A stretch of 64,000 nt of DNA. It comes from Fratercula arctica. Taxonomy: Eukaryota; Chordata; Aves; Charadriiformes; Alcidae. Made by a program: the position numbers and the translations under genes. Of the stretch, positions 28,101 through 43,100 are shown in pieces. The notes beneath the pieces are model-generated. The model worked only from the letters and a program-made list of their open reading frames with translations, did no database searches and was not told where the DNA came from. How positions within the stretch are numbered: the stretch's first letter is position 1; every line of letters begins with the position of its first letter. The DNA is taken from NCBI GenBank assembly GCA_947846985.1, contig CANTUZ010000008.1:38024817-38088816 (forward strand), in the 5' to 3' direction.

Positions 28101-31100
28101 TATAGAAGACCATGGTTTTGCTCAGCGTCAGCTACTGTAATGTTTCATAGACAGGACTAGCAAAATAAAGGTAGATGGCAACTGGTGATTATTAAATATT
28201 TTTGTTACCTTAAAATTACTATGGAGTTATCTACTGCATTTCATATAGCTGCCCCACATTAACTCCCCCTAAAGAACAGACAAATGCCACATGGGGACCC
28301 ACAGTATCTCACATTTTGAAAGATGGCTTATAAGAATATTACCAAGGGCAAAATTTTTAGAATGCATTCTGTGAAGACTCTCCTTCCCTGTTTCCAATTC
28401 TAAGCTGCTCCTCCACCACAGTCAAAAGACAATTAGTAGATCCGCTAATACATTATAATTTCTCCATCTCACATGCTGTTGTGACTTTGCTTTTTTAGAT
28501 TTTCTCCTGCATGCTATACTGGGTAGAGCAACTGTTATTTTGATTGTTCATAAATAGGTAATTTCTTAATTGTTGTACATTCAAAGGCAGAAAAAAACCC
28601 ATCCAAAACGTTTCAATTTCATTCAGTTTGGCTAATACTCAGTACTTTTCAAACCTTCAGTTAAACATTAAAAATCCTCGAGTTTTCCATTACTTCTACT
28701 CACAAGCTACTAAAATATTTTATGTTTTGGGGGTTTATGGAATAAAATGGAAAGTTTACTTTTTTGAGGAAGTCTTCCTAAAGGATGTAAGATTTTATCA
28801 TCAAAATTTATGCAAGGAAGGGCTGGGGCAATAGACAGAGAATACTGGGGTTCCAAACTTGAGTTTCCCTTTTCAATGTCTCCACAACAAGCTCCGTAGT
28901 ATTTTTAAACATTACTTACGGAATTTGAGATATTGCCTAGCTTAATGGACTTTGGAAGTTTTGACATATGTTTTTCAACTTTTTCAACACTGAAGCAGCT
29001 GCCAACTTTGCCAGGGTTAGATTAAGTCCTGACAAGGACAAAAAACCCAGGGATAGTTGATGTTTTTAAACAAACTCCAGAGAACGTGCCCACTTCTTGC
29101 AGTACATTTTGCCAATTTAGACAGCACAACGAGTCATTTAACAATTAGGAATATCAGGAATATTTAGGAAACATTCTAAATCCTTTCTGACTTCTTCCTT
29201 CAGCAGGCTAGCAATCAGCCTGGATGTTGGAATCTCTTGCACTATGCATCAAAAAAGCAACTGACGGCACAAATGAGTTCAAGAGATCAAAAGGCATATT
29301 TGGAACGCGAGTGGCTCTCTCCCTTAACAGATTCTCAAACACATTCTAATACTGTTTAACAAAAATATAATCTACACAAACAGTAAATGTTAATTGTCAA
29401 GTGAGAATTAACAATATCTGTACTCTGTAATGTATCTTTGCCTGGAGTCTTCCCGTGCTCTAGGGCAGAAAGAATGGAAAGAAAAATGGCTAGAGATTCA
29501 GGTATTACGCATGTTTCTCTTCATCAACAGGTTTACAGGGACCAAAGGTATAGTACTGCTTTAAAGAACAAGTAAAAGACAAAGTTCTTGCCTCAGACAA
29601 ACTGCTATCTACTTTTTGTAGGTATAATGTATTAAATAAAGCTATTAATAGCCATTTCATAAGTGGAGGAACAGAGAAATACTGAGGGCAAGTGATATAA
29701 CAGAGGTTATATAGTAATTCAGAGAGAAAATGAGGAATAAAACACAAACCTCGATCATGTTTTTGTATTGTAATTCAGAGGCTGCCTAAACTTTCTTGGT
29801 ATTTTACTGACATGCAATTGCATGAATATCTATCTTGAAGAATTTATACCTGAAATACACCAAGGTTATTATCAACTGAACTTGTATACCCTTCTTTACT
29901 TAGAGAATACAGAACTAGTCTTTATCAACACTGAGTTATTATTACTGCACCAAGAACATTTTTATAATTCTGCTTATACTTCCTGACCAATGTTTGCATG
30001 TTCTGTTGTCCACACCTTACTGTAATTTAGATTCCTACTTATTTCCAGTTCTGCAATTTCATGTTACATTGAGGTACAAGTCTTTAAGAATTAACTACAT
30101 TTCTTGTTCTCACAATGTTGTTATGCACAAGGACACTATTTGAATAATCTGAAAGCATTTCACAGTCCTTGTGTGAGTACAGGATTGGTAAAGTAAAAAA
30201 ATAATTAAAAAAAAAAGGCTGAGTGAGAGAGCCTGTGACAGCATCCTCTCTGATTTTAAGAAATGCTTCCTGTCTAGAGGCAGCTATATATTGATGGGAA
30301 TAACAGTGCTCTAGCTCCCAATATGAACTACAAATCTCTATCCATGTTTTACAAAGTAATGATTTGTTTGACTTTAGAATAGATGGGGGGAAAAAAAATC
30401 AGCCTCGCTGTAAGGAATATATGTGAAGCAATATTCTGATGTACTAGCTTCTAGTTTTTAAGGATTAAAGAACTTTTATAAAAATAGAACTAGTGGACTA
30501 AGTCGACTATTTAGCACCGAATACACTTTTTAAAATTAAACTTCACACAACTGCTTCTGTAGCAAAGCTGTTAATGAAAAGTATATTGTTGTTAATTAAC
30601 ATTTATGTCCTGGTATTGTTAGAAACCAGACCAAACATACACATGGTTAATTAATAGTTCATAAAAGGGATATGGAAAAGACATAAAGATAATACCCAGA
30701 GGTCACCCTTATGCAGCTGTGACATTGGACTTTCTCACAAAGTTTTTCCCCAGGAGAGTATAAGAAACAGGCAATGCAGGAGTGGAGTGCTGATGCTGAA
30801 ATTTCAACTTCACTCAAGACCATAGCAAAACTCAAGGATTTCAGTCTAAAAGATGCCAAGGGATGAAAAAAACCCCTTTTTCCTCATTCCAGGTGTGGAA
30901 AGAGGAGTAGTCTGGCTGGGTTTTCTGAAACTGAAAGCATCTATTTGCATAAAGATAGAAGGTATCTGCATCTCACTGATGAAAATAATTTAGGGAAAAA
31001 TAAAGCTGTTGAAAAAGTTTCAAAGAGCATCTTTTTCAGTAAAACAAGCAGGACATCTTAAAAAAATTTCCATTTTTAAAGTCATCTTTTAGTAGCATAA

Positions 31101-34100
31101 ACCGTTTCATTATCTTATTAATTTCTAACCTAAGAATAGAGTATAATGCTCTCTATTAAGTTATCTCCTGGCAAAGTGACAAAAATCAGTCTGCCAGCAA
31201 CAAACTGATGATAGCAACAAACGCGTGTGTTAGTAGGCTCCTTTGAGCTCAGCAGAGACAACCAAGTTCCCCTTCAGTTCAGAGGTATGAAGAACTGTGC
31301 TAAAGTTAAGCCTAGCTATACTGCACACAAAGAAGTCTATAACTGAAGAATGAAAGAAACTGAATTGAGGAGACATTTCAGTCTGTGGCTCCAGAGGTTG
31401 ACCCAGATGATTCTGCCAAAAGGGGACAGCTTGCTTCTTTCTACCCCTCTCCCCCTTGTTCCTGGTCACCTGAAGTATTCCCTCCTTTACTTCAGCTATA
31501 TCAGTTGAGGCACCCCTCTCTCCAATCACTAATACAGTAGAAAATTATCTGTGTGTTTCTGCCACCTTAGTTTCTCTCTCTTACTTTAGAAGCTCTAGCT
31601 CAGGAGGTTTTGACAATCACTGGAGCTGTAATAAAAAGAGCATCATTAGCTTGTTCCTGGGAGCTGTAGGAAAATGAGAGAAGGAACTCAGTTCTCTTCA
31701 GTAGCAGTGAACTGCTAGATCAGCTCTCTATGTCTCTCTATCATACCCTCTAAATCAGTAGTACTGACTTTCTAGTCTGCAGGCTTGCTCTCAGGCACAA
31801 TGATCTTAAGTGATGTCCCAAAATAGGCAAAACTGGCATGGCTCAACTGGAAAGAGAATCCTATTAAAAAAACCACAGGTGCTGAGTCAGTAAAGAATCA
31901 AGAGATGTAAATTCAAAGCACTGATGCTGGAAGACTTTCAGATGAGACAAAACCCAGATACCTCCTGATCAGTTATCATCACCAGTGACTCCATGAGTTC
32001 CCTCACAGTAGAAGTGCTGTTAACATCAGCATCCTGGTGATTTTGCAGTTTCTGGAAATTTTCAGCCTGTGCTCTGAGAGTTCTATGGTAGCGTAAGTGG
32101 GAGAACATTTACTTATCTTTTAAATGATGGATGTGTAGTGTTGTTGTACTCCTAAAAAAGGGCATCTACTTTTCTTTATCTCTGAACACCAGGGAATTAA
32201 TGCACATTTCATTGTACCTGTCACGTGTACACCAATAAACAGAAAAAGCATGCACATATATCCAATGGTGCAATATAAAGTTTTACTCAACATGGGTTTT
32301 TAATTGGCCTATGTACTTTGAAGTGGTGAGTGTACATTCAGATGACTTCTACAGATCACCACAAATGAATGCCAGTAAATTTTTTTACAGTATCATCTGG
32401 TCATGTGTTCTTCTGCCTGTCAGATTCTGTATTGAAAATTATTTTTTAAATGCATTACAGAGTTTTAAAGGCTTTTAATTGGTGCCAATTTTCCTAGGGG
32501 GTACTATCTCCCTATTACAGAGCCAAGCTCTTTACTATTATGAGACTATGTCCATGCCTCTGGGGAAAATTATGATTTGATGCTCCTGGTGGTTGGTTCT
32601 TTTGTAATAATCTGATGTTTGTAGTCCAATATTAACTGCCTGGCCGACAGATTTGATATTTTGCAGAGACATGCTTTTGCAATCTCATTAAAGTTTGTAC
32701 CAGTTATTCAAGTTTCAAATCTTTGGAAAATCAGCACTTCTTCATTCTGAACAATATGTTGTAGGTTTCAATGGTGAATGATCACTAAGAATTTTTTCCT
32801 CACTGAGCATGCTCTCAGCCCTGATCAAAGAAGTGGGCTGGTGCTTCGAAGAACAAGTAAGGATACTACAGTATAAGGCTACAACAATCAGACCTTATTT
32901 AATAGCAGTTGGGCCCATCGGCTTCAAAGTGAAGCCAATAGCAAGGTCCACCAGCTTCAAAGTGAAGGTAAAGACGACTATTTCTCCAGCAGCCTAATTG
33001 TGTTTCCGCTCTTCTCGTTCACTGGCAGAGGAAGAAGCCATCTAATTCAGGCGCATGGCTAAAAGCAAACCAAGAGTCCAGGGAAGAACAAGATGGGCAC
33101 AAAGATTCTGCTGGGAGTAGAGCTTTAAGAGTAGAAAAGAAACTATAACAGACCTGGGAAAGATGAATTCAGTGACTAGAAACAAGATGGGTGCGAGCTA
33201 CATTATCAGATGAGGAGGAACACCATGAACAGAGAAATGGCTGGAAAAATAGAAGAACCTGCATTAGGACTTGCTGAAGAAGGTGGAAATTAGAAACAGA
33301 AGCTACTGGAGTGGTAGAGGAAGAAGACACAAGAAGCTGACAAACAGATGAACATAGCCTTAAGGACAAAGAGAATGAACAGTGAATGAGGACTGATGGG
33401 AAAGATGGGTCAGATAATGATCTGGGACAGGGAACCTGGGACTAGTTGGTAAATTTGGGAGCAGCAGGTAGAACTTAGGCTGGTAGGGAGAATAAGATTG
33501 GAACTAAACCCATTGCAATAGAGTCCCCTTCACCACTGCAATCTGCAGGTGCTACTGCACACAAGTTGCAAATAATCGCCCTTAGCAAACAAAATATTTC
33601 AGATGGGTTAGGTGGTGACAGGATGGACAAAGAGTTAAACTCCTTTAGGTGGGCACTGATTAATACCGGGAATGATAGGAAGTAAAATCCTTCCTACGTT
33701 CCAGGCATGCATAAGCATAAGGCACAGAAGCTTGTCTGTCACAGCACTCCCAGTTAATATATGGAAAGGCTTGAGGAAAGAAACGCTGCCTTGGTCTTGA
33801 TTCCTTCTCACTCCACATTATGGAGATAGATCCCAGAAGAATGTATTGGAATACCATGAGGAATCCATTTCAGAGCTCCTCTTAGCACAAGGATCATTTC
33901 ACTCTGTCTGTATCTTCTATTTGGTCAACAGCTGGGAAAACTGATACCCTTTGGGCCAGCCAACCCACAGCTGTAGGCAGCCTGATCTGTGAGGTGTTAC
34001 ATGGGAGAGGTCTGCTTAGGAGGCTAGATACAGCAGAAACTTCTCCCTCACCCACAGCAAGCACTTCCTGGTATATTTTTCCAGAAAAGAGAAAAAAAAC

Positions 34101-37100
34101 CCAACCCTCCGCAGAAGTCGACTTCACCTTGAAACTGTACTTACAGCTATTCCTTCATTTTAACTTGTACAGGCTTTTAGCTTTTAAGCTACAGAATCTT
34201 ATGGCATGTAAGTATATACATGTTTATGACTTATGAATCATGACATTTAATTTTCTTCATCAACATTAGTAGGTGTTTGTTTATAATAACGGGCCAGAGC
34301 TTATCTCACTCTAGACAAATTTCATATTACAGAATGATTGCTGAGCTTGGGAAGGTGTGTTCATTTGCATTTAATTCTCTTCTGAAACAGTGAAATTCTG
34401 CCACCCTCTGGACAACAACTAAACTAAGGCATATTTACAATCAGTCTCAAAAGTAAAAGAATCCCACTGCCGCTGATCAACATTCATTGCTTTTTAAGCA
34501 CATTTTAAAATTAATTACTAGGCTGAATGAAAAATAGCAGTTACTATTAAACTACAGACAAAACAATTACTTTAAGTACCAAATAACCTTCTTTCTTATA
34601 GTATCCAATCAAACAGCAAATATTAAAGTGTTCTGTTCTTAACCTTTTCTAGTAGTCACTTCATTGTTCACAGTTGTATTTTTAAAGATCTGCTACCAAA
34701 AGCCAATATAATTTTTCATCATGCCACTATGTATTTCCATAAAGCAGAATATTCTGAAACTATTAGCATCTCTGTGACTGAGCCAAAGTGAATACACAGA
34801 GAACAGAGTTCAGTGGGAGAAAGAAGGCTAAGGAGAAGGTTGCATAATGGCTGATCTTTACTTTAAAGAGTATTAATGGGAAAATATGTCTCTTGCATTC
34901 ACATGGCATGGAGCACTTATTGCTAATCATATTGCTAGTCAATGTCTGTGCATTCAAAGTTTCAAACTGTGCTTCCAGGATTAGTGTGGGGAAAGAGGGC
35001 TGCAGCGTGTATGTTATACAGTACCTTGTTTTGGCTACAGAGCCTAGATGCTGTTGTTCTTGGATGAGCTCAGCCAGCTGTTTTTGCAGCGACATATCTT
35101 TACCGTGTACTTGTTTAATAAATGGATGCTCCAAAAGGTGGGTGACTGAAGGACGCTTTTCAAAATCCTTGATAAGACACCTGTGACAGAGAAAGAGTGG
35201 TCTCAGGAGATGATGATCTTTCATTACAGCATGACTTGAGTTGGCTTATTGTGTGGCTGTTATTGTACAGTAGTCTCTTTTTCCACAAATTTGAGTTCCA
35301 CAGTACGCAACAAGACTCTTGCTCTACACTGGAATAAATCTAGCGTAAAATACTTAACTAAGTGAATTCACCCTACAATATACTAATATAAAGGCTATGA
35401 AATTGAGCTTATTTAATCTCTATTTTTAACTGTAACTAGCTTACTATGAGAAAACGGCATCATATCTTGTAAGTGCTGTACAGTTAATGTACATTAAATA
35501 TAACCTAAGATGAATAGACAATACTTAATTTGCTTTAATTTTCTACCTATCCTCTGATGAGAGTTTTGGCTAAGAATTGCAGGATACAGCCTAACAAAAA
35601 CCACAAGTGAAACCTGTGATACGACACTAGTCAGAACAATTCAATGTAGAGCCCTGTTTTGTTTTTAAAATTAATGTTTCAGGTATTGCAATGAGAAGTG
35701 TTAGCATAAGAATCAGAGAAAATTCTGCAAACCTACATAATTCAGACTGGAAGAGAAATGAATGAATCAGAATTAAATGCTAGCCAGGGTACCGAAGTCT
35801 TGTCTGTGATAGGAACAGGTGATCTAGTAATGAGTAGAGAGATACATCCTATTAAATTAGCATAAAATAAAGTATCAAGTTCATTTATATAATCCAGATT
35901 TAAAATTGAGGAAGCCACGATTAAAGTTGAATTCTTTTCTGTACAATAAAGCTGAAATAATACATTCCAAATAGAAGAATGACCTAACAGTATTAGACTG
36001 CTTTAAAGGACCTTCTAATTCTTTATATTATTCTGTTCACCTTGCTCAAATAATATTGACATAATTTGAGAATGTGAAAAAGAAATGTTGCAATTCAGTA
36101 CATATCTCCCTTCTAGCACTTATCATTTCAACAAATTATAGCCCAAGATGAGTTTATTTGATGAGATGCATTCGCATTACATATTTCGCAATTACATCTC
36201 AGATTTGCTGGTATTAACTGATACACCTAAAGTACATGGCAAAATATCACAAATAAAGATTATCTTTTTAGCCAAAAGTTCAATGAAACTTTAATACCTT
36301 TTAGAATAATTTATATTCTACCAGTATCAATAACTATTTGCAAAATTTAAACTACATCTAAAAAAAAAATAAATCATACACATTAATTGATTTCAAATAC
36401 TACCAAACAGATTAGCAAATGATTAAAGTTCAGCCTCACCTCAAATACTTTACTGAAGCCTAAAGTCTGGTCTTAAAATGATCCCGAAAGACCTTTCAAC
36501 ATAACTTTAATGCTTTAGGTTCCTGAAAACCATTCTCCCAACCTCTTCTTGGTACATCCATAGTCCAGAAAAGACAGTCTGTAAAATGTGCTATCAGTTT
36601 TATAACTATTTTGGTGAATGTTGCTATAGGCTAGAACTGCAGCCTCCTGGTAGAAAGACGGAAGTAACAGAACCTACTTTATCTCCATCCCTCTGAGTGC
36701 AAGGCTATAAGTACCACTCCTTCCCTCCCGTGAACAGATCCATCATTAGCCTTCAACAGGTTCTGACATCCACACACACACACACACACTCTTCTCCTTT
36801 TGTGATCCATGTTTTTCAAAAGTCAATACACCTGCACAGAGTGGTGGTCCGTGCCAATCCTGGTTAAATTTATATGTTTCCTGAGAAAAAGGAAAAAAGC
36901 ATTTGAAAAGAAAGATAACATTATTGAGGAAGGCAGAGGAAAAAAAAAAACAAAACCACAAAAAACTACGCAGCACACAAAATCACAGATTGATGGCAAG
37001 TATCTGAAGTGGAAATTTCAGTCTGAAAAGCTCATTCACTCATGTGATATTTACCACACTAACAATAATAATAAAATTATAATATTTATGCTATATTGTT

Positions 37101-40100
37101 AATTAAAAAAATGTCCTGTTAAATTTGATTACATCAGGAATTTTTCAGTAATATAACAATCCAAGTGAAGCTATGTTATAGAATCATAGAATGGTTTGGG
37201 TTGGAAAGGACCTTTAAAGGCCATCTAGTCCAACCCCCCTGCAATGGGCAGGGACATCTTCAACTAGATCAGGTTGCTCAGAGCCCCATCCAACCTGACC
37301 TTCAATGTTTCCAGGAACTGGGCATCTACCACCTCTCTGGGCAACCCGTTCCAGTGCCTCACCACCCTCATTGTCAAAATGTCTTCCTTTTATCTAGTCT
37401 GAATCTACCCTCTTTTAGTTTAAAAGCATTACCCCATGGTCCTATCACAACAGGCCCTAATGTCATGGCAGTTACTTTTCAGATAACAACAATGCTGGAG
37501 TTTAAATGGATTCTGCACAGTTCCAGACAGAATATCTTGTGTTTACCAGAAGCATGAAGAACATACGAATCTTTTACCTGTTGGTATGCAGTTATTAAAA
37601 TGAATTCTACTCTGAGCTCTGGAACAATGCACTTACAAAGACACTCTATGGACAAGATCCGGAAGTTACAAGAGGTATTTTTCCATATGGATGGCCCCTA
37701 GGTGAAGCATCCAAATGTCCAGGATACTGCGTTCATTAAGGAAGCCCAACAAGAAGAGACATAAGGAAAACATTTTACGAAAAAAATTCTTAGCTTCTCT
37801 CTTATGTGTCTGAAATGCTAGCTGTTTGGGTCTGGCAGGTGTTTTAATGAGCATAGTGAAGTTCTGTCAGGGAGGCGGTCTTGAAGACTACCTTAGGATT
37901 ACCTTTGCTTCTGTTGCATACTCCTGCCAATCCCCCGCTGACTCTTCACACTGCATGCAGCCTACTCTTCTGCTCTGCAACTATCAAAGTTTATGTATGG
38001 TATCATCTATATGCAGCCTTCATTCTCTGGTAGTAGGATATTTTTGCAATCTGTGGTCAATTATGATTTCAATTGAAACACAAGTAAAACTTCATGAATT
38101 CATAAGACGACCAAGCTAATGACACAAGATATACACATGATTCTGTGATCAAAGGCTCTGTTCCAAGCTCAGACAGAGCACACCTACTATTGTGCCAAGT
38201 TTGTGCGTATTTCAGAAGAACAGATCCTTTTCAGATGGTTAGTGAGATGCCACAACAAAGCCTAGAGCTAGTAACTACCAGCTGTGCAAGGGTGAGGGAC
38301 AGCTGCTTAAGTTCACATCTGTAACTTCTTGTGTGACTACTTCTACTCCAGCTCAGGAAAGAGACTGACAGGACATCTCCACTGAAGTTGGTTTAATCCA
38401 TCAAGTTAAACAGCAAGTTCGTAGCACATTAGGAACACAGATGCAGAAAGACCAGGGCAGGCCACAGGAAACTGAAGTGCGTACAGCATCTACACTCTCC
38501 TTTTGCTCTGAAACAGAGCGGAAGTGTTGACACAGTCAGTTCTAGAAATTACTCCTTATTATGTTTCAAGTGCCGTAACTGGCTAGCAGCTTAGTCACAG
38601 TAGGTACCGTGGGCTCAGCGCATGCTCAGATACCCAGTACCAATTTGGTGTACCACCAGGCCTGCCGAGATGGAGTACAGGATGGACAGCTGTCATGTGA
38701 CATTGAAAAGATAGTCCTTACATTTCTCCTCTTGGTGAGCACTCCTTTATTCTAATTCCTCTCTGTGTAGACAAGACCTATTAATATTCTGAAGTATATT
38801 CACATTCTCTGCTTCTACACACAGTCATTTCAACTGTGTGGTTTTTAGTGCCACACTGAACGCGTGCTGCTGCTGTTCTTAGTCAATGTTACCTGCAAAA
38901 CAACAATTCTTGGGCCACCACTTATGTGCTAGTGAAAAATGACACATCAGACTGACAGTGTCACAGAAGGCGTTCAGTAAGGTATCATCTCCTCCACTGG
39001 AAGCAGCATCAACATTATACTGTTCTTCAGAAAAAAATAATGTAATATAGTATATCAGCTCTTACAGTGCTAAAGCCTGCATGAAGGTGAGCAGTATCAC
39101 AGTGTTTTCTACTGAGCTGCACCCTGAAACAGAACTATAATGTGTGGAAAAATTAATCATATGGGTGCCTGAGTCCAAAGTTGCCAGTACATTCAGTCAG
39201 GAGATGCATTCCATATAAAGGCCAGAAAAAAAGAAATCAAGAACTAATACAAAAAAACATCCAGCAATGTTAACATTTGAAAGAGGGAGAGTAAAGTAAC
39301 AAAACAGCTTTTATAATGTCACTTACCAGAAAATACTCTTATTCAATGCAGCCAACAGAAATCGGTGTATGCATTGTGCAAGTAAAAAACAATATTAAGA
39401 AATCATATCACTGAAGGATTTGCTTCTGAGAAAAGCAGAAAACTAAAATATCTTCAGGTGCTCATCTCAGCATTTGTTTAAGACCAATTTGGACAGTTAG
39501 CTTAGGCTCTGTCAAACATCAAACATGCTGCAATTACAGATAAAACCAACAAATGTGCTGCACCTGCAAATTAAGCCAATCTGGCCTGTAGAAATTATAT
39601 TAAAAAAAAAAAAAAGTGGTGAGACTGCCTTGCATTGAGCAAATTGACTAGCAAATCTACTACAAGATGGGTTTCATATAAGGTATGATGAAAATACGAC
39701 AATATTTGGTGTGCTATTTTTCAGATCTAAAACAACGTGAAGGCTAAGCAAGAAGGGACTGAAAAGGAAACAAACATTGTACATGTTTGCCTTGGTGAAA
39801 GTCAATCCATTACCTAATTTGAAATTCTAGTATCTTCCATCATGCTTTCTTAGCTGAAAATTAATTCTCAGAATTCATTAGCATCACTACATTAAACATA
39901 GGTTGCAGCCATTTGCTGCAATCTCGCAGCCAGGCTCCTAAGCACCATTTCCATTCTGCCACAATTACAGGCAAAGATGAAGCATTTATTAGCAGGGGAT
40001 AAGAGCAGACTCCCATACACACAGGCCTGCCTGAGACAGCCTCTAAAAATTCACCGACTGCTTGCACTTGGATGATAACATTGTTGGAATTGCTACCTCT

Positions 40101-43100
40101 CAACAATGTAAACTGTCATTTTGCAAGTAGCAAATCAGATGACTGAAAAGGGGAGCTATTTATCAGCATTCATGAGCTAATATTTACTAATGAATAAATG
40201 AAAAGAGATTTCATAAGAACTGCAATGGAGGTCTAAGTCTCCTGTGTGTTCAGAAATAGAAAACAATTACTAATGTCATTCATTATTGCAGCTAAACCCA
40301 AGTAGAGCAGCAGCAGTTATTTCTTTCAGAAATTCTCTTTCATCAGATCTATTATGATCTATTTGGCCAGGAGTACTTTCTTTAAAAATAAAGAAACTAA
40401 GCAGGTCCAACCCTTATAGCTTAGTTACATTATTTTGTATTTTGTACAGTATTTTGTTTTCTTCAATTATTACATTTTGTGAATGCTACATTTTCCGATG
40501 ATTTCTCGTCTGCTGGCAGTGGATTGCTGGAACTCCATTTGTCTCATAAACCAAATATCCAACCAGACATCAAGTCACTGTTTACCATCTACGTGCACAG
40601 AAGATGTGTAGGTTGTTATTTGAAGAAATGATGACTGTATATCAGACTCTGTATTAGAGCCACACAACAAGCCTTTGGGTGAGAGAGATACAAAGTCTCC
40701 AATCAGATCAACAAATGGTTAGATAAAGTCCTCATTGCCACCCCTCTGGTCCCTATCTCTCTGCCACTCCCTGGCCCATCAGGGCCTCTCCTCATCATCT
40801 GCTCCTCTCACAGCTCTACACCACCCTCCCCTGCCCTCCAAATACTTCGCTGCCTAGCAGCGACGAATCTTTACAGGACTCTCCTATTGGGACAGAAGAG
40901 CTTCCCAGGGTCTTGAACAGGACTTCAGGTCATCCTGAAGTACTGAGATCCTCTCCTCCCAATCCCAGAAAAAGCAGTTAGCAGGTTGCCCCCAAAGGTC
41001 GGGATGGCTCAGATGGGGATCTAGAATGGAGATTTCCCAGAGGAAGAGAAGAAAGAGTAAGGTCATATTCTCTTGATCCTCTCCCTAAGCAGGGAGAAGG
41101 AGGTCTCTAAGTTCTCAGATTTTTTTTTTTTCTTCCCCATACTTTGCCAGCTACTTCCATCAGAAGGCTGTTTTGTGGTGGAAGATTCATGAAATCAAGA
41201 GCATGACCCCAGCTGGCTTGACCCCCTGCTTAGAGAAATGGAAGGACAGACACTGACAAACAAGATGATTTAGGCCAGGTACATGAGTTCATAAACTCTC
41301 CAGTCAAGGAAGGAAAAATAACAATCTCTGAGATAGTTTTTAACTGGTTAAAATGCTCTGTTCCGATCCGTCGCTCTAACTGTTCCTCCTGCCTCTGTAC
41401 CAAACGTAGCCATGGCAGACACCGGTCAGTCACAGGCAACAGAGAGGTGGAGAAGAAAAGACACTTAATGAATTACATTTGTAATAATGATGCAGGAATA
41501 TGTGTGCTTCCCTGAAGCCTGCCTGCTTCCCATTCCCAGGCCTGACCATCCCCCAGTGCTGCAGGTCACTCGTTTGCAAAAATAAACTAAAAAACTCTGA
41601 CAGCTTTGCCAACAGCATTTCTGTTTTCAGTCCTAATTCAACAGGACATACAGGATATATAAATAACCTTATCTCCAGAACTATATATAGTTGGAAAAAA
41701 CAAACGCTGAGCACTAAGGGTATGTATATAGGTTAAATAGGCCTCCTGTCTTGGTAGCCTCTCATGATAAATAACAAGGATTTTACTGTTCCTTCTGCTA
41801 CAATCAGATATCAGGATGAAAGACTGAATTTATGACAAAGTAGTCAATCATCACGTGCATAATATAAACTCTGTTGGTCAGAACACATTTATATCTTTAT
41901 TGATCTGCCTTTTGGTAGCAAATGCCATAAATTACTAATCTTCCCTAACAATGAGAGAAATACTCTAATACTGAAATGTCACCAGCACCTGTTTTCTTAA
42001 TAAATCTTCCTGCAGTTTAATTTTTAACATCAAGCACCATATAGTGTAATTTAGAACACACATCTGAAACCTAACAAAGGTTCACTCACACTAAAATTGT
42101 AAAATTAGGTGTAGTAAACAGCTTTGCCTCTTCTAAAGCTTCAAAAATGACAACAGGTTTCCAAGCCTCCTTTGGACTGAGCAGACACAATTTATTCTGG
42201 CTCATATACATGGTTTAGAGAACAAACGATGGAAGCTCTATGGAGTGGCACCTCTTGCAGTTCTTAGAATGGGTCAGACTTTGCTCATGTTGAAACCCTC
42301 ACAATTTTACCAGAGACATCAGAAATTCAGTCAGAACAAGCCTAGGGCACATTGCAAAACCAACAAATTTATTTATTTATTGTACGATGAAATTGGGGTG
42401 TTTCTAGCCTTTTACCAAGAATGGGTCTGCTGTGTTTCTTTGGCCTGTCCTTGAAGACCCAGGAACACAAAAAGCCTTCAGAACCTTTTACAACTGGAGC
42501 TTTTTATTAGAAACAGTATGTTTTGCATTTGTGCCAAACATTGTCCCTGAGGTATCCATCCCCCTTTGACAGCTGATTTGAGGCAGTTGGAGCTTAGAGA
42601 AGGTAGGACATAAGGAAAGCATAATCTGATACTGACAGTTTCTTTCTTTTACATCTTATGTCATAGCCGGAAAGGCAGCCAAGGACAGAGATATTTTTCT
42701 CTCCTTCGATGTTTGTTGCATTCTTTCCTATCTTCCAGTAAATAAGGGCTGCCACTAAAAAGGCAATTGTAGATCCACTATCCCGTAATCACAGCTGGGA
42801 AAAGCTTCTCACTTTTACACCATTAAACCGACTGCTTGATGCCCTCTGCTGTGAAACCCCAAATCCAGCCACTCTGTGACGTCTTCATTTGAAGTAACTC
42901 ACAAACACTCAGGCAGATGAGATCCAGTTAGTTCTACTCATTGGGAATCCACAGGCAATAACAGCATTCTTCCCATTACAGTGTGCCAGAACCGACTTGT
43001 ACCTCATGGCCCAGAGAAGGACAGAAGGCGCATCTGTGCTTCCTGGAGCTTCCCTTAATCTAACAGTATGCCAGACTGCATCATTCCCAGCTCTGCTGTT

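Larger units (their letters stand above)
23401..35024 (-). other. MYO3B: MYO3B intron, 11.6 kb
   Basis: Intron between donor GTACTG at 35024 and the acceptor ending TTCCAG at 23401, with a good branch-point match, TACTAAC, just upstream of the acceptor. Contents seen: a purine-rich block at 33000-33480, a small inverted and direct repeat at 32920-32967, an A/C-rich simple repeat at 25951-25984 and a G-tract cluster at 25491-25510. Many short open frames are present but none resembles a known domain. The flanking exons are adjacent in the protein (AKT-R-HER), so no coding exon is expected inside. Confidence 0.85.

Noticed and set aside
34760..34780. Sequence reading like a kinase H-R-D codon run
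   Set aside because: It lies downstream of the kinase end exon in gene order, has no splice sites and no VKxxN continuation. It is chance.
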